Assembly: GCA_023230565.1 (NCBI GenBank)
Contig: JALNXD010000003.1
Coordinates: forward strand, 1 to 64,000
Direction of reading: 5' to 3'
Length of the DNA: 64,000 nt
Origin: Syntrophales bacterium
GTDB taxonomy: Bacteria; Desulfobacterota; Syntrophia; Syntrophales; UBA2210
This document shows positions 8,612 through 18,071 of the stretch, piece after piece. The notes beneath the pieces are model-generated. The model was not told the origin of the DNA, searched no databases, and was given only the letters and a program-made list of their open reading frames with translations. A program made the position numbers and the translations under genes. Position 1 is the first letter of the stretch, and each line of letters begins with the position of its first letter.

Positions 8612-8917
8612 ATGAAGGTATCGGAGACCAGGAACCAGGCCAGTGAACTTGTTTCGCATTATAAAATAAATGAAAAAACGGCCACAGGTCGAGAAACCCA
8701 GGTATCCGGCAAAACCGACCCCGAGGAGAAAGTCAGCCTTTCAGCGAAGGCGAAAGACATCAATAAGGTGAAAGAAGCCATAGCGGAACTGCCCGACATG
8801 CGGGAAGAGAAAGTAATGGAATTGAAACGCCGTATTGATGAGGGATCATATCGGGTAGAAGGGGAGAAGGTGGCTGATAAGCTGATAGAAGAATCATTGC
8901 TGGACATCTTCGCCTGA
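8612..8917 (+). CDS. flgM: Anti-sigma28 factor FlgM
   Basis: A 101-residue hydrophilic protein. The C-terminal half has the FlgM pattern: a Ser-rich KVSLSAKAKDINKVKEAI segment, then VMELKRRIDEGSYRVEGEKV and ADKLIEESL. FlgM binds sigma28 until the hook-basal body is complete and is then exported. The gene lies directly behind a perfect sigma28 promoter, giving the usual feedback arrangement. A GGAGAAAGG site precedes the ATG. Confidence 0.93.
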   Translation: MKVSETRNQASELVSHYKINEKTATGRETQVSGKTDPEEKVSLSAKAKDINKVKEAIAELPDMREEKVMELKRRIDEGSYRVEGEKVADKLIEESLLDIFA

Positions 8918-9009
8918 AAGACCTTTCATTTCTTTACTTCGGTGTCTACTTTCTTACGGTACAACCCGTGAAACCGGTCAGGATTTTATGGCAATGAGGA
9001 GAGTGTACC

Positions 9010-9561
9010 GTGAATCTCGTTAAAAATACCACGTGCAGCGCGGAGCAATGCGGCACTTCGCTCGGAGACCTCTATGCATCTCTTGCGGCTGTGCTGCAGA
9101 AAGAGACTGTTTTGTATCATGAATTAGCCGAAATTATAATTCGGGAGCAGGAAGTTTTAATGCAATATTCTGCAGAAAAACTATCCGAGAGCAATTCCAG
9201 GAAAGAAACAGTCATAGTGAAAGCAAAAATGCTGGGCGAAATCAGAATGAAACTTGCGGGTCGAATTTCAAGGCACATAGGCATTGACGAAAACAAATGC
9301 AACTTGTCGATTCTGATTGCCCATGCCGACAGCCGCCATCAAAATATACTGCTTCATCTTCAGGATATCCTGCGGAATCAATTTGAGCAAATACAGAATA
9401 TGAATGAGAGCAACCGGGCTCTTCTGGATTCGTCGATTCTTTATGTGAAACAGTCTATCGATTTCATCAGCCGCCTTGTTTCTCCGGCAGCAGTTTACGG
9501 AATCAGTGGAGATCTTCACACGGGCGGGCCTGCCGGCAACATCCTCTTAAGGAAGGGATAA
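9010..9561 (+). CDS. flgN: Flagellar export chaperone FlgN
   Basis: A 183-residue, mostly alpha-helical protein with a long coiled coil (LYHELAEIIIREQEVLMQYS onward). Position between flgM and flgK fits FlgN, the chaperone that escorts FlgK and FlgL to the export gate. The GTG start has a GAGGAGAG site about nine bases upstream. Sequence conservation in this family is low, so the call rests on length, helical pattern and context. Confidence 0.85.
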   Translation: MNLVKNTTCSAEQCGTSLGDLYASLAAVLQKETVLYHELAEIIIREQEVLMQYSAEKLSESNSRKETVIVKAKMLGEIRMKLAGRISRHIGIDENKCNLSILIAHADSRHQNILLHLQDILRNQFEQIQNMNESNRALLDSSILYVKQSIDFISRLVSPAAVYGISGDLHTGGPAGNILLRKG

Positions 9562-9565
9562 CATT

Positions 9566-10987
9566 GTGTCCAATATCAATGTAATGAATATAGCCAGAAC
9601 AGCCCTTTTAAGCAGTCAAACTGCCATTGATCTGACGGGTACCAATATAGCCAACGTGAATACTCCAGGATATACACGGCAAAGGGCAGTCTTGAGCGAA
9701 ACTGCGGGCAGTGATGCAGGAGCGGTTCAAACCCGCACAGGAGTTGAAATCTCAGCTATCGAGCGCATGTATGATCGCTTTTTGGAATCCCGGATTATTG
9801 AATCTGAAAGCAGCCTTTCCTATTTTCAGACGATGAAGGAAGAGTTGGATAAGGTAGAAATGATCTTTAACGAGTCGCAAGAGGGGGGCATTGCCGATAT
9901 GATGAACGCGTTCTGGGCGGCCTGGGAAGATCTCTCCGCGAATCCTTCGGGACAGCCGGAACGGGTTGCGCTGGTATCAGTTTCGGAGAGCCTGGCCCAT
10001 ATCCTCCGTACGTCGGGTCAGGAATTAGTGGACCTGCAGAACAGTATAAACAGGCACCTTTCCGATCTCGTAATTCAGGCAAACAGTTGTATTGATGCCG
10101 TAGCCGATCTCAATATGAAAATTATGGAAAGCACGGCGCAGCAGGGGAATATTAATGATCTTTTAGATAAAAGGACAGAGTCATTAAACGATCTTGCTCA
10201 ATCGCTCAACTTTACTTTCACCGAAGGAAAAAGTGGTACATTGAATATCTGCCTGCCCGACGGAACTCCCCTGGTTACCGAAGGGACTTTGTGGCATCTC
10301 GAGGTTCGAACGGGCAGCGATAATGCCTTTTCCCCAAGTATAGCCGTAGAGGGAACAGTTGGCGACGATGGAGAGAATATGGGCATCAAAGGGGGAAAAA
10401 TCGCCGCTCTTGTCGATATGCGCGATGAAATCATAGGCGGTGAAACGGGCTATCTGAACAGGCTGGACGGATTTGTTTCAACGTTCGCCGCTAGGGTAAA
10501 TGCAATACATTCTGCCGGCTTCGATGCATACTGCAATGCAGGTGGAGATTTTTTCACCTGCGAAACCGCGTCCCATGGACAGAGTGCCCCCTCTCTTCTC
10601 AATATCCGGTTGATGAGCGCCATTTCTTCGGATGTAATGAGAATAGCCGCATCAAGTACCGTAAGTGGTGATGGAGCCAATGCGCGCTCCATGGGTGCCT
10701 TGAAAGACACTGTGATAGCCTCGGGAGGTGAAGAAGGAACACTGAACGGGCATTACGCCTCTTTCGTTTCACGGATCGGCCAGGATGGAGCGGACAGCAG
10801 GCGAGCCTGTAGCCATCAAGAGATTCTTATGAATCAAATGATACATAAACGGCTGGAAAAATCAGGTGTTTCCATAGATGAAGAAATGCTTAATCTTATA
10901 AAATTTCAAATGGGGTATCAGTCGGCCGCTCGTCTGTGCTCGGTAGCTGAAGAAATGCTCGATACCCTGATGACTCTGGGCCGGTAA
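9566..10987 (+). CDS. flgK: Hook-filament junction protein FlgK (HAP1)
   Basis: A 473-residue hook-associated protein. The N-terminal signature (ALLSSQTAIDLTGTNIANVN, then TPGYTRQRAVL) and the C-terminal helix (LIKFQMGYQSAARLCSVAEE) are both present. FlgK forms the first junction ring between hook and filament. The GTG start at 9566 follows an AAGGAAGG site. The gene sits between flgN and flgL in the sigma28 operon. Confidence 0.95.
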   Translation: MSNINVMNIARTALLSSQTAIDLTGTNIANVNTPGYTRQRAVLSETAGSDAGAVQTRTGVEISAIERMYDRFLESRIIESESSLSYFQTMKEELDKVEMIFNESQEGGIADMMNAFWAAWEDLSANPSGQPERVALVSVSESLAHILRTSGQELVDLQNSINRHLSDLVIQANSCIDAVADLNMKIMESTAQQGNINDLLDKRTESLNDLAQSLNFTFTEGKSGTLNICLPDGTPLVTEGTLWHLEVRTGSDNAFSPSIAVEGTVGDDGENMGIKGGKIAALVDMRDEIIGGETGYLNRLDGFVSTFAARVNAIHSAGFDAYCNAGGDFFTCETASHGQSAPSLLNIRLMSAISSDVMRIAASSTVSGDGANARSMGALKDTVIASGGEEGTLNGHYASFVSRIGQDGADSRRACSHQEILMNQMIHKRLEKSGVSIDEEMLNLIKFQMGYQSAARLCSVAEEMLDTLMTLGR

Positions 10988-11001
10988 CTCCGAAGGGAAA
11001 A

Positions 11002-12216
11002 ATGAGCATGCGCATCACGGAAATGATGAAATTCAACACCATGAATACTAATTTATCGGCCGTTCAAAACGATTACGCGGCTCTCATTGAGAAAATGGCG
11101 ACACAAAAAACAATAAGAAAACCTTCCGATGACCCACTCGGTATTGGCCTGGTATTGAATTATCGTGCACACAAGACATCGGTGCAAAGTTACCAGCGCA
11201 ATATTGAAAGTGCTGGGGCCTGGATCGAAATGTCTGAAAGCAAACTTAATTCAGTCAACGATATTCTCGTAAAGGTTCGAGAGCTGGCGCTTTCGCAATC
11301 TACCGCAACGGCGACGGCTGAAACAAGGAACTACACTGCCCAATCCGTTGCCCAGCTTGTTGAGGAGCTGCGGTCGCTGGCGAATTCGAGGTTTGGTGAT
11401 CGCTATCTTTTTTCAGGGACAAAAACGCGCACAAAACCCTTTGTTGCCAGCGGATATTCGGAAAGCCGCTTAAGTGAGCCGCGTCAAGGGGCGGGAAACA
11501 GTTTCAGTGGAAAATTGGAGGCATCCGGTACGTATACCGGTGACTTCAATAGAACCTATGTGGTTAAAATCGTGGGTAACAGTCCGGTATCGGGGAGCTA
11601 TGCGTATCAAGTTTCCGAAGATGGCGGCACTACATGGGCGCCTGAAATTTTTGACGATCTGACCCTGAATGTTCCTATAGGCTTGAAAGACCAGGGGGTA
11701 CAGCTGACCATGAAGGAAATGATTACGGCACCTGCAGCTGGTGATATCTTTTATATAGATGCCATTGCGGCAGGATATTATGAGGGGAACGGCGAAGAGC
11801 TGGCACTGGAAATCGGGGAAGGAATTTCCTTTGATTATTCAGTTTCCGGAGAGTCGGTTTTTACCGAATCGAGCCGGGGGGATGTCGATATCTTTAAAAC
11901 ATTATCATACCTTGAAACAGCATTACGTGATAATGATCCGGAAAAAATTGGAGCAGAACTGAGCAGCCTGGAAAAAGCATCCATTCAGGTAAACAGGAAT
12001 ATAGCCAAATGCGGAACGAGAATGAACAGGCTCGATGTCGCCGGGCAAAACCTTACGAATCTTGATCTGCGATTAACGGAACTAATTTCAAATAAGGAAG
12101 ATGTGGACATTGCCAAACTGGTGACGGAATTTTCAATGAAAGAGATTGTGCTGAAGGCGTCATATCAAATGGCCTCAAAAATCGGCAATATGACGTTGCT
12201 TGATTTTCTTAAGTGA
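11002..12216 (+). CDS. flgL: Hook-filament junction protein FlgL (HAP3)
   Basis: A 404-residue flagellin-related junction protein. The N-terminus has MRITEMMKFNTMNTNLSAVQ and the KPSDDPLGIGLVLNYR segment typical of FlgL. The C-terminus mirrors flagellin (ELISNKEDVDIAKLVTEFSM). The variable middle (about residues 150-290) is beta-rich. It is exported with FlgN and joins FlgK to the filament. A GAAGGGAAAA site precedes the ATG. Confidence 0.94.
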   Translation: MSMRITEMMKFNTMNTNLSAVQNDYAALIEKMATQKTIRKPSDDPLGIGLVLNYRAHKTSVQSYQRNIESAGAWIEMSESKLNSVNDILVKVRELALSQSTATATAETRNYTAQSVAQLVEELRSLANSRFGDRYLFSGTKTRTKPFVASGYSESRLSEPRQGAGNSFSGKLEASGTYTGDFNRTYVVKIVGNSPVSGSYAYQVSEDGGTTWAPEIFDDLTLNVPIGLKDQGVQLTMKEMITAPAAGDIFYIDAIAAGYYEGNGEELALEIGEGISFDYSVSGESVFTESSRGDVDIFKTLSYLETALRDNDPEKIGAELSSLEKASIQVNRNIAKCGTRMNRLDVAGQNLTNLDLRLTELISNKEDVDIAKLVTEFSMKEIVLKASYQMASKIGNMTLLDFLK

Positions 12217-12223
12217 GAAGTAA

Positions 12224-12472
12224 ATGCTTGTGCTTGCACGTAAAAGCGGCGAATCTTTCAGAGTGGGCATGTCCGTGAAAATCACGGTATTGGAAATTAA
12301 AGGGGCGCAGGTAAAAATCGGCATCGATGCACCCGATGAGGTAATTATATATCGTGAAGAATTATTCCGGCTTGTGGAGGAGCAAAATACCATGGCCGCT
12401 TCTTCCAGTGCCGTTGATAACACTAATTTGAGTGAACTATGGGTTGCTCTGCAAAAAAAGGGGGAAACATAA
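12224..12472 (+). CDS. csrA: Translational regulator CsrA
   Basis: An 82-residue RNA-binding protein starting MLVLARKSGESFRVGMSVKI, with the conserved VKIGIDAPDEVIIYREEL core. CsrA dimers bind GGA motifs in mRNA leaders, often over the ribosome binding site. The last ~25 residues extend past the usual length. It lies between flgL and fliW, the arrangement in which FliW antagonises CsrA and CsrA represses flagellin translation. The flagellin leader here has suitable GGA motifs. Confidence 0.96.
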   Translation: MLVLARKSGESFRVGMSVKITVLEIKGAQVKIGIDAPDEVIIYREELFRLVEEQNTMAASSSAVDNTNLSELWVALQKKGET

Positions 12473-12479
12473 TCCTGCC

Positions 12480-12911
12480 ATGAATTCTGTGGAATGGACG
12501 AATTATAGAGAAGCGGCACCGGAAAATCGTTTGATCGAAATGAAAAGAGGAATTCTGGGATTCGAGAATCTGAAGCGATTCGTTTTTCTTCCCCAGGACG
12601 AAACAGTGCCATTCTGGCAGCTTCGCTCCATTGAAACCGGAACTGTATTTGTGGTGATCAATCCCTTTTTAATCAAGCCGGATTATGCGCCGATCATACC
12701 CGGCAGGGATGTACGCTTGCTTGAAATCAGAAAACCATCGGACGTTATTCTTATGAGTATTATCACTGTCCGCCGTGAACCATTGAAGGCAACGGCAAAT
12801 CTCAGAGCGCCCATTGTCATAAATGCAAAACTGCGATTTGCGGCGCAGGTGGTTCTTGAAGATGAAGAATATCCGTTGAGATATCCGCTCAATACGGAAA
12901 GAGCTCTCTGA
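12480..12911 (+). CDS. fliW: Flagellar assembly factor FliW
   Basis: A 143-residue protein with the FliW core MKRGILGFENLKRFVFLPQD and the later RRPSDVILMSIIT-like and NLRAPIVINAKLRFAAQVVL segments. In known systems FliW binds either flagellin or CsrA, releasing CsrA from flagellin mRNA when free flagellin is low. Start 12480 lies seven bases after the csrA stop. An in-frame GTG at 12432 would overlap csrA and add 16 residues not matching the family. It converges on flaG. Confidence 0.94.
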   Translation: MNSVEWTNYREAAPENRLIEMKRGILGFENLKRFVFLPQDETVPFWQLRSIETGTVFVVINPFLIKPDYAPIIPGRDVRLLEIRKPSDVILMSIITVRREPLKATANLRAPIVINAKLRFAAQVVLEDEEYPLRYPLNTERAL

Positions 12912-12920
12912 GGGATCGAT

Positions 12921-13289
12921 TCAGATACGGTCATTGAAGATGAGGCCTATAAGTTCTTCCATTTTCCCGTGAAGGCGCTGAAGTTCCTCAGGGGGTATTT
13001 CGCGGATTATTTCTCCCGTTTCCTTGTTTTTGACCACAATGCAGATGCACTCGTCTCCGTCCCCGTAAGTGGAGAATGCTATTTTAATATTCATGCTGTC
13101 AATTTCATCCTGGATCATCGACGTTATTTCTCTCACTGCATCAGTACCGGGTACATAAGTTTCTTCTTTTTCTTTCTTCCGGATTTCTCCCAGCGGGTTA
13201 TTGCGAGATGACTGAGAAATTCCGGGAGACAAAGCCTTTTCAAGGATCTCCACTGAATCTGCCACTCTGTTTCCTTTAACTGCTTCCAT
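12921..13289 (-). CDS. flaG: FlaG family flagellar protein
   Basis: A 122-residue protein with a variable N-terminus and a conserved C-terminal FlaG domain: LQFSVHEE-like NIKIAFSTYGDGDECICIVV, KNKETGEIIREIPPEELQRL. FlaG proteins influence filament length, but their mechanism is unclear. The gene has its own sigma28 motif and a leader of about 200 bases. It is preceded by an AGAGGA ribosome binding site. Confidence 0.92.
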   Translation of the reverse strand: MEAVKGNRVADSVEILEKALSPGISQSSRNNPLGEIRKKEKEETYVPGTDAVREITSMIQDEIDSMNIKIAFSTYGDGDECICIVVKNKETGEIIREIPPEELQRLHGKMEELIGLIFNDRI

Positions 13290-13433
13290 TTTCAGATCCT
13301 CTTTTCGACAGGAATCTTGAGTGCTTTGTAAAAGCTCACTTACTTGCCACTATAATGCTGGCTCGGCCGGTATCAAGAGCTGTTTTTATAAGAACATCAA
13401 GTCCTGGTCATCGTAAATAAGCAGTTATTAAAG

Positions 13434-13477
13434 CCTGGGAGAAGAGCAAAGCTCCAGGGAAGAATGCGCCATTCTTC
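13434..13477 (-). other. Tandem hairpins in the flaG leader
   Basis: In the minus-strand transcript, the first hairpin has perfect 8-bp arms GAAGAATG and CATTCTTC with a three-base loop (13459-13477). It is followed directly by a second with arms CCTGGAG and CTCCCAGG (13434-13458, one bulge). Neither is followed by a T-run, so they look like leader structure rather than terminators. They begin about ten bases after the predicted transcription start. Confidence 0.5.
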
Positions 13478-13494
13478 AAAAGGGCTTATTGTTA

Positions 13495-13521
13495 ATATCG
13501 GCTGTAACGTAAAATTCTTTA
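13495..13521 (-). promoter_or_regulatory. Sigma28 promoter for flaG
   Basis: On the minus strand TAAAG, 14 bases, then GCCGATAT. The -10 element matches 7 of 8 consensus positions. The spacer is one base shorter than the usual 15. Transcription would start near 13488, about 199 bases before the flaG ATG. Confidence 0.7.
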
Positions 13522-13578
13522 GCTTTTTTAGATGAATCAAGGGAATATGATATTCCAGCTTAAGAAGTTGAGACTTTC

Positions 13579-14025
13579 TTACAACTGTGTATCAAGAAAC
13601 CTGGGTGCCCGATTCCTGGTTTGTGCAGATGGCCTGTATGGCTGTTTTGTCGATTTTTTGAGAAGTAATGAATTCCTGAGACTGCGGCAGGCGTATTCAA
13701 TCGGTGTTTCAAATTTTCGCGTAAGCTCCGCGGCGTTAGTCGCTATTTCTTTAATTGACTCAATAAGATGAAAAAGATCTTTTTTTTGAGGATCTGTCAA
13801 TAAGGGCAGTGTGCAGTCAGCAAAAGCATCAATTTGGTTGTCCGTTTCGTTTATTTTTGAGATGACCCGGTTTCGCTTTTCGATTACCTGCAAAATATCT
13901 TCTATATTGAGATCGTCAGGTTCTTGCATATAAGGGAGAGAATGGGTGAGGAATTCTTCGAAAAGAGCTTTCTTCCTCAGTAATAACCGGTGAAGTGCCT
14001 CAGGTGAATTATTATTGAGATTCAT
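13579..14025 (-). CDS. FliT-like flagellar chaperone
   Basis: A 148-residue, largely helical protein with two predicted coiled-coil helices (LHRLLLRKKALFEEFLTHSL and ILQVIEKRNRVISKINETDN). It lies 19 bases after fliS in a fliD-fliS-fliT order, the usual place of FliT, the chaperone of the FliD cap. Conservation in the family is weak. The C-terminal tail is basic. Start 14025 is chosen because upstream in-frame ATGs overlap fliS extensively. Confidence 0.7.
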   Translation of the reverse strand: MNLNNNSPEALHRLLLRKKALFEEFLTHSLPYMQEPDDLNIEDILQVIEKRNRVISKINETDNQIDAFADCTLPLLTDPQKKDLFHLIESIKEIATNAAELTRKFETPIEYACRSLRNSLLLKKSTKQPYRPSAQTRNRAPRFLDTQL

Positions 14026-14044
14026 CTTGTCAGGACCTGTACTT

Positions 14045-14488
14045 TCAAATGTGCCCCGTTGAATTAATTTGAACATTTGCATTCTTTCCTTCGGGTATTT
14101 TTTTTTGCTGCACTTCATGGACGGAAGACGAAATTTGTTTCCACGATACAAGAAGCTCTTCAACAATATGGATCACTTCTTCGAAAATCGCATAATCCCG
14201 CTTCATGTCTGCTTCCATCAGGCGCCGAAGTATGTAGGTATAAATTGAATGAAGAGAGTGCGCTACAGCAGCCCCTCTGTCATGATCTAAAGACAGAATA
14301 AGAAATGTCACAATTTCCTGAACTTTGGCAAGCGCATTGCCTTTTTTTTCATAATCCCCGGATTCATATGCGCTCAGGATGTCTCTCAGGTGTGTGAGGG
14401 TATCTTCATAACATAAAATGATCAGTTTCCTCGGATCGGCAGTGACTACGCAGGTCTGCCGGTATGCAGCTATTTCCTTTCCGTACAT
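14045..14488 (-). CDS. fliS: Flagellin export chaperone FliS
   Basis: A 147-residue helical protein with the family N-terminus YGKEIAAYRQTCVVTADPRK and the LIILCYEDTLTHLRDILSAY segment. FliS binds the disordered C-terminus of flagellin and keeps it monomeric in the cytoplasm. Start 14488 has a GGGAGGA site five bases upstream. The ORF extends 17 codons further, but that part is not family-like. It is co-oriented with fliD, 67 bases downstream of it. Confidence 0.93.
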   Translation of the reverse strand: MYGKEIAAYRQTCVVTADPRKLIILCYEDTLTHLRDILSAYESGDYEKKGNALAKVQEIVTFLILSLDHDRGAAVAHSLHSIYTYILRRLMEADMKRDYAIFEEVIHIVEELLVSWKQISSSVHEVQQKKIPEGKNANVQINSTGHI

Positions 14489-14555
14489 TCTATCCTCCCA
14501 TGTATTCAGCTTGTGCTTGAAGCATTGCGTTTCATTCACAGTTCTCTGAGAATTT

Positions 14556-17500
14556 CTACCAATTCCAGCCTTTGAAGGATGCGCTTATCTGATTAGACAG
14601 CCAGTTGCTTTGATTCTGTATCTGACTTAGAATCAGCTCCATAGCGACAAAACGGTCAATCATCTGTTCCATCTTTCTGTTCAAAAGCTCGGTCATTCGA
14701 TCAATCTGGTCATCAGAAGAATCGATTCGCTCCCCCAGTGAATCCTTTTTAAATGCCAGATAGCCGTCGAGCGGATCAGTGATATTTTTGAGTACGCGGT
14801 CAAATAGTTCAGCCACACCTGTAGTGAGGCTTACAGATCCCGCATCGAGACCGCTCACGCTTCCGGTATACTTAACACAGATGCCCTCTGAAATATCCGG
14901 TTCACTCCCCTTCAGAACCTGGCCGGATCCATCGGCGATCTGTCCATTGATTCTTCCCGCCGTGTCAAGACCGTTTACAGTTCCGCTTGTAAGTCCCAGC
15001 GTCAAATCGCGCTCAGCCGTTTCATTGAAGGCGCCCAGATTAAGATCCGCTTCTTCCCCCTCATTATTGCAGATAAGTGTAACCGAGAATTCACTTTCTC
15101 CCGCTTCCATATCTTCCACGACTATTTTCCCCATATCGATTCCGGCTTCTATTGACCCTCCGGCAGAAGCGAACGCAGCTTCGATAGCATTTAAAAGACT
15201 GGCAATATCTTTGCAGACGCCTCCCTCGTATATGCAATAACTTGAAGGACCGACTTCGGATCCGTCATGTGTCGTTCCGGTAATCATGATCGTATCACCC
15301 TCGCCGATGGTCGAACCGTAAAGTTCATCCCAGGCTGTTGATTCTTCCGCATATATTCTGCCTGCCGACGACGAAGTTGTCAGGGCGGTATCAGAAAGTG
15401 AGATCCTATGAAAGTTTGATGCCCCCGATTGCGAAACGGCGAATCCGAGACTACTGCCATAATAATTATGAGTGAGAACCAGATAGCCGTAACCGTTGTC
15501 AGATGCGGTGACAGGAAGGGACCAGCGCCCTTCGCAGCTTCCGTCGCCCGCCTCCGGAGTCGCATCGACACTGCCGAAGGTCAGTTGGTGGGCATCGGTA
15601 TAATCGAAGTCGAGGCTGAGGCGGCTTGTACCTTCGTATATATCAGTGATGACGATACGTCCCTCCGTATCTACAGACGCGCGTACCGTGCCGCTAAAAG
15701 CCGATTCAATGGCCGAAAGAAGCCCTTGAACAGTATCCGAGGAAACATCAGTAATAGTATAGGAGCCCGATACAGCCTGCCCTGAACGGTTGGTTCCATG
15801 AAAAAGAATTTCGTCGCTGTTTTCGAGGTTTGCCGGATTCGCACCGACATAGATTTTGTCCCAGGTCGTCTGAGCCGTAATGGAACTGCTCTGTCCCGGT
15901 CCTTCAAAGAGAGGAACGGCTCCGACCAGCGTTTCGATCTGTGCCGTGTTCATTTCAGTATTTATAGCATCGACGATTTCTTCAATGTTCATCCCTGCGG
16001 TCAACGGGACGGCGGCACTATTCCCCGATTCAGTTAAAAAAAGCGTGATATTTTCAGAGAGCCCGCCGGAAAGATCTATGGTTCCCGTTCTGCATGCCCG
16101 GGTGGCGGCCTGGTCGATACGAACCGGGTATTCGCCTGCGGCGCTCTTGTCCGTGCAGGAGACGTATTCGAGATCCAGTCCCTCAGCCGTGCCGTTTGCC
16201 GCGAAAAGTAATTTGATATCATTGAAATTAGTTTCCAGATAGCCGGTAAGTATATCGGAATCAACCGAAAGCATGCCATTCTCATCTACATTGATGCCTG
16301 CAAGGCCAAGGATTGAAAGCTCTGAACAAACGCCCCAGACGGTCTGAAGCACAGCAGCGGTGAGATCCGTTTTAACTGAAGAAAGAGTACCGTCACCAAA
16401 AAGCACGCCTCCTGTCTTCCTGTTTTCACTGTCATACGATTGCTGTGAATTTATATAGGTCATGACAGTGTTATAACTGTTTACGAAATTATTGATCTTA
16501 GATGTGACGGTATGTATGTCTCGAGTGATGTTCAATGATATGGTGGTATCCGCATCGGCCTTTGACAGATCGATGGTTACACCGGCAATGGCATCGGTAA
16601 TTGTGTTTTCCGGATCAGAGACCGTTACACCATCAATGATGATAGATGCGTCACTTCCTGGAACGACTTGCCGTGCCCTTAATGAGGCTGCCGTACCGAA
16701 ATCGCCGTCACTGTCAAATATAAGTGTCGCCTCTTCCGATCCATCGGCATTTTTTATTGCCAATTGAACCGCCAGAGTGCTTGCGCCGAATCCATTATCC
16801 GTTATGCGAATCGCACCATTGCCCGTAATTGATGCCGTGACGTCACCAAACAGGTTCTCTATGGTTTCGAGAAGATCTCCTGCCGTCGTGGTATCAGAGA
16901 TAATGAAATTGATATCGGGGAGACCGGTCGTCGTGCCGTCCGTCTTTGTACCGTTCAGATATACATAATCGCCCGATTCATATCCGCTATATCCGTCGAT
17001 TTCCCTGATCAGTGTTTCCGGGGTAATGGCTTCACCTGCCGCGGTATTTCTGACATCGCCCTCAATACCCATAACATCTGAAACGCCTCCGCACAGTATA
17101 CCCAGTGTTTCCAGGATATTGTTCTCGTCAATATAAGTGTTGCTCCCTCCTTCGATAAAAAGCCTGTAGGCGATTTCTCCATCCGTCGTCTCCCGTATAA
17201 CCGATGCATCAATTCCCGCATCGTTAAATTTGCTGGCAATTGTTGAAAGTGAATCCGTGGATAAATCGATGGCGGCGATGCCGCTTCCATTGATCACTAT
17301 GCCGCTTTCTTCTGATGTCTGCGCCGTGCTCAAGCCGAGGAGAGTCTTGACGGCAACAACTGAGCTTTCAAAGGTATCGCTTTTGTCTCCTCCCGTAATG
17401 TGATGTTTGGCTGTCCTCGAACTGTCGGTAAAACCGAGGCTCTGCAGGATATCGGATGCGCATCCGTTTGAAAGGCTGATACCGCCTGCTCCTGTAGTAT

Positions 17501-18071
17501 CGCTCGTCAGTGCCAGCCGGTAATCGCCGGCACTGTAGTTCACGATACTGGCGGTGACGCCGGTGGGATTGCTTCCGCTGTTGATGGCATTAATTCGATC
17601 CCTGATATCCGAGAGACTGTCAACGGCAGAAATAGTGACGGCAGTGCCGTTGATGAGAATATTCCCTTCAAACGAAGATCCCAGCGAATCCGAAACGGTT
17701 GCAAAGGTATTGGATGATAGTCGCTGCGCTGAAGCCGTGTGGGTAACCACAATTGAATAGGTCCCCACTGCGGCAGACGCAGAGGTTGAAACTGAAATAA
17801 GATCGGAGGCTTTAACTGTGGCGCTGTCGGAGGCCATATGTGTACTGAAGCTCAAGAAATCATCGGGACTTTTCAGGTTGCAAGCGGCATTTTTCAGGGA
17901 AAGAAGTTTTGTATTAAACGTTTGCCACTCAGAGAGCTCTGATTGGTATGCGTTTTTTTTACCTTCAACGATTTTGATGCGTTGACTGTCAATTGTGATA
18001 AGCTGATCTATCATTGACCTCCAGTCGAATCCGCTGGAAAGACCGCTTATGAGATTAGTACTGATGGACAT
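14556..18071 (-). CDS. fliD: Giant filament cap protein FliD (HAP2)
   Basis: At 1171 residues this is about twice the usual FliD length. The N-terminus is typical (ISGLSSGFDWRSMIDQLITI), followed by a flagellin-IN-like stretch (AVGTYSIVVTHTASAQRL, about 101-118). The FliD C-terminal domain begins near residue 515 (VTSKINNFVNSYNTVMTYIN; GVLFGDGTLSSV). It is then interrupted from about 626 to 1060 before resuming as the terminal coiled coil (ELFDRVLKNI to the end). A module of about 75-85 residues recurs at about 365-438, 740-825 and 912-1000, each with GT-DG, a LL-IE-F helix and a closing I-I-D strand. FliD caps the growing filament. The gene has its own sigma28 promoter and a CAGAGG ribosome binding site. 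Confidence 0.92.
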   Translation of the reverse strand: MSISTNLISGLSSGFDWRSMIDQLITIDSQRIKIVEGKKNAYQSELSEWQTFNTKLLSLKNAACNLKSPDDFLSFSTHMASDSATVKASDLISVSTSASAAVGTYSIVVTHTASAQRLSSNTFATVSDSLGSSFEGNILINGTAVTISAVDSLSDIRDRINAINSGSNPTGVTASIVNYSAGDYRLALTSDTTGAGGISLSNGCASDILQSLGFTDSSRTAKHHITGGDKSDTFESSVVAVKTLLGLSTAQTSEESGIVINGSGIAAIDLSTDSLSTIASKFNDAGIDASVIRETTDGEIAYRLFIEGGSNTYIDENNILETLGILCGGVSDVMGIEGDVRNTAAGEAITPETLIREIDGYSGYESGDYVYLNGTKTDGTTTGLPDINFIISDTTTAGDLLETIENLFGDVTASITGNGAIRITDNGFGASTLAVQLAIKNADGSEEATLIFDSDGDFGTAASLRARQVVPGSDASIIIDGVTVSDPENTITDAIAGVTIDLSKADADTTISLNITRDIHTVTSKINNFVNSYNTVMTYINSQQSYDSENRKTGGVLFGDGTLSSVKTDLTAAVLQTVWGVCSELSILGLAGINVDENGMLSVDSDILTGYLETNFNDIKLLFAANGTAEGLDLEYVSCTDKSAAGEYPVRIDQAATRACRTGTIDLSGGLSENITLFLTESGNSAAVPLTAGMNIEEIVDAINTEMNTAQIETLVGAVPLFEGPGQSSSITAQTTWDKIYVGANPANLENSDEILFHGTNRSGQAVSGSYTITDVSSDTVQGLLSAIESAFSGTVRASVDTEGRIVITDIYEGTSRLSLDFDYTDAHQLTFGSVDATPEAGDGSCEGRWSLPVTASDNGYGYLVLTHNYYGSSLGFAVSQSGASNFHRISLSDTALTTSSSAGRIYAEESTAWDELYGSTIGEGDTIMITGTTHDGSEVGPSSYCIYEGGVCKDIASLLNAIEAAFASAGGSIEAGIDMGKIVVEDMEAGESEFSVTLICNNEGEEADLNLGAFNETAERDLTLGLTSGTVNGLDTAGRINGQIADGSGQVLKGSEPDISEGICVKYTGSVSGLDAGSVSLTTGVAELFDRVLKNITDPLDGYLAFKKDSLGERIDSSDDQIDRMTELLNRKMEQMIDRFVAMELILSQIQNQSNWLSNQISASFKGWNW

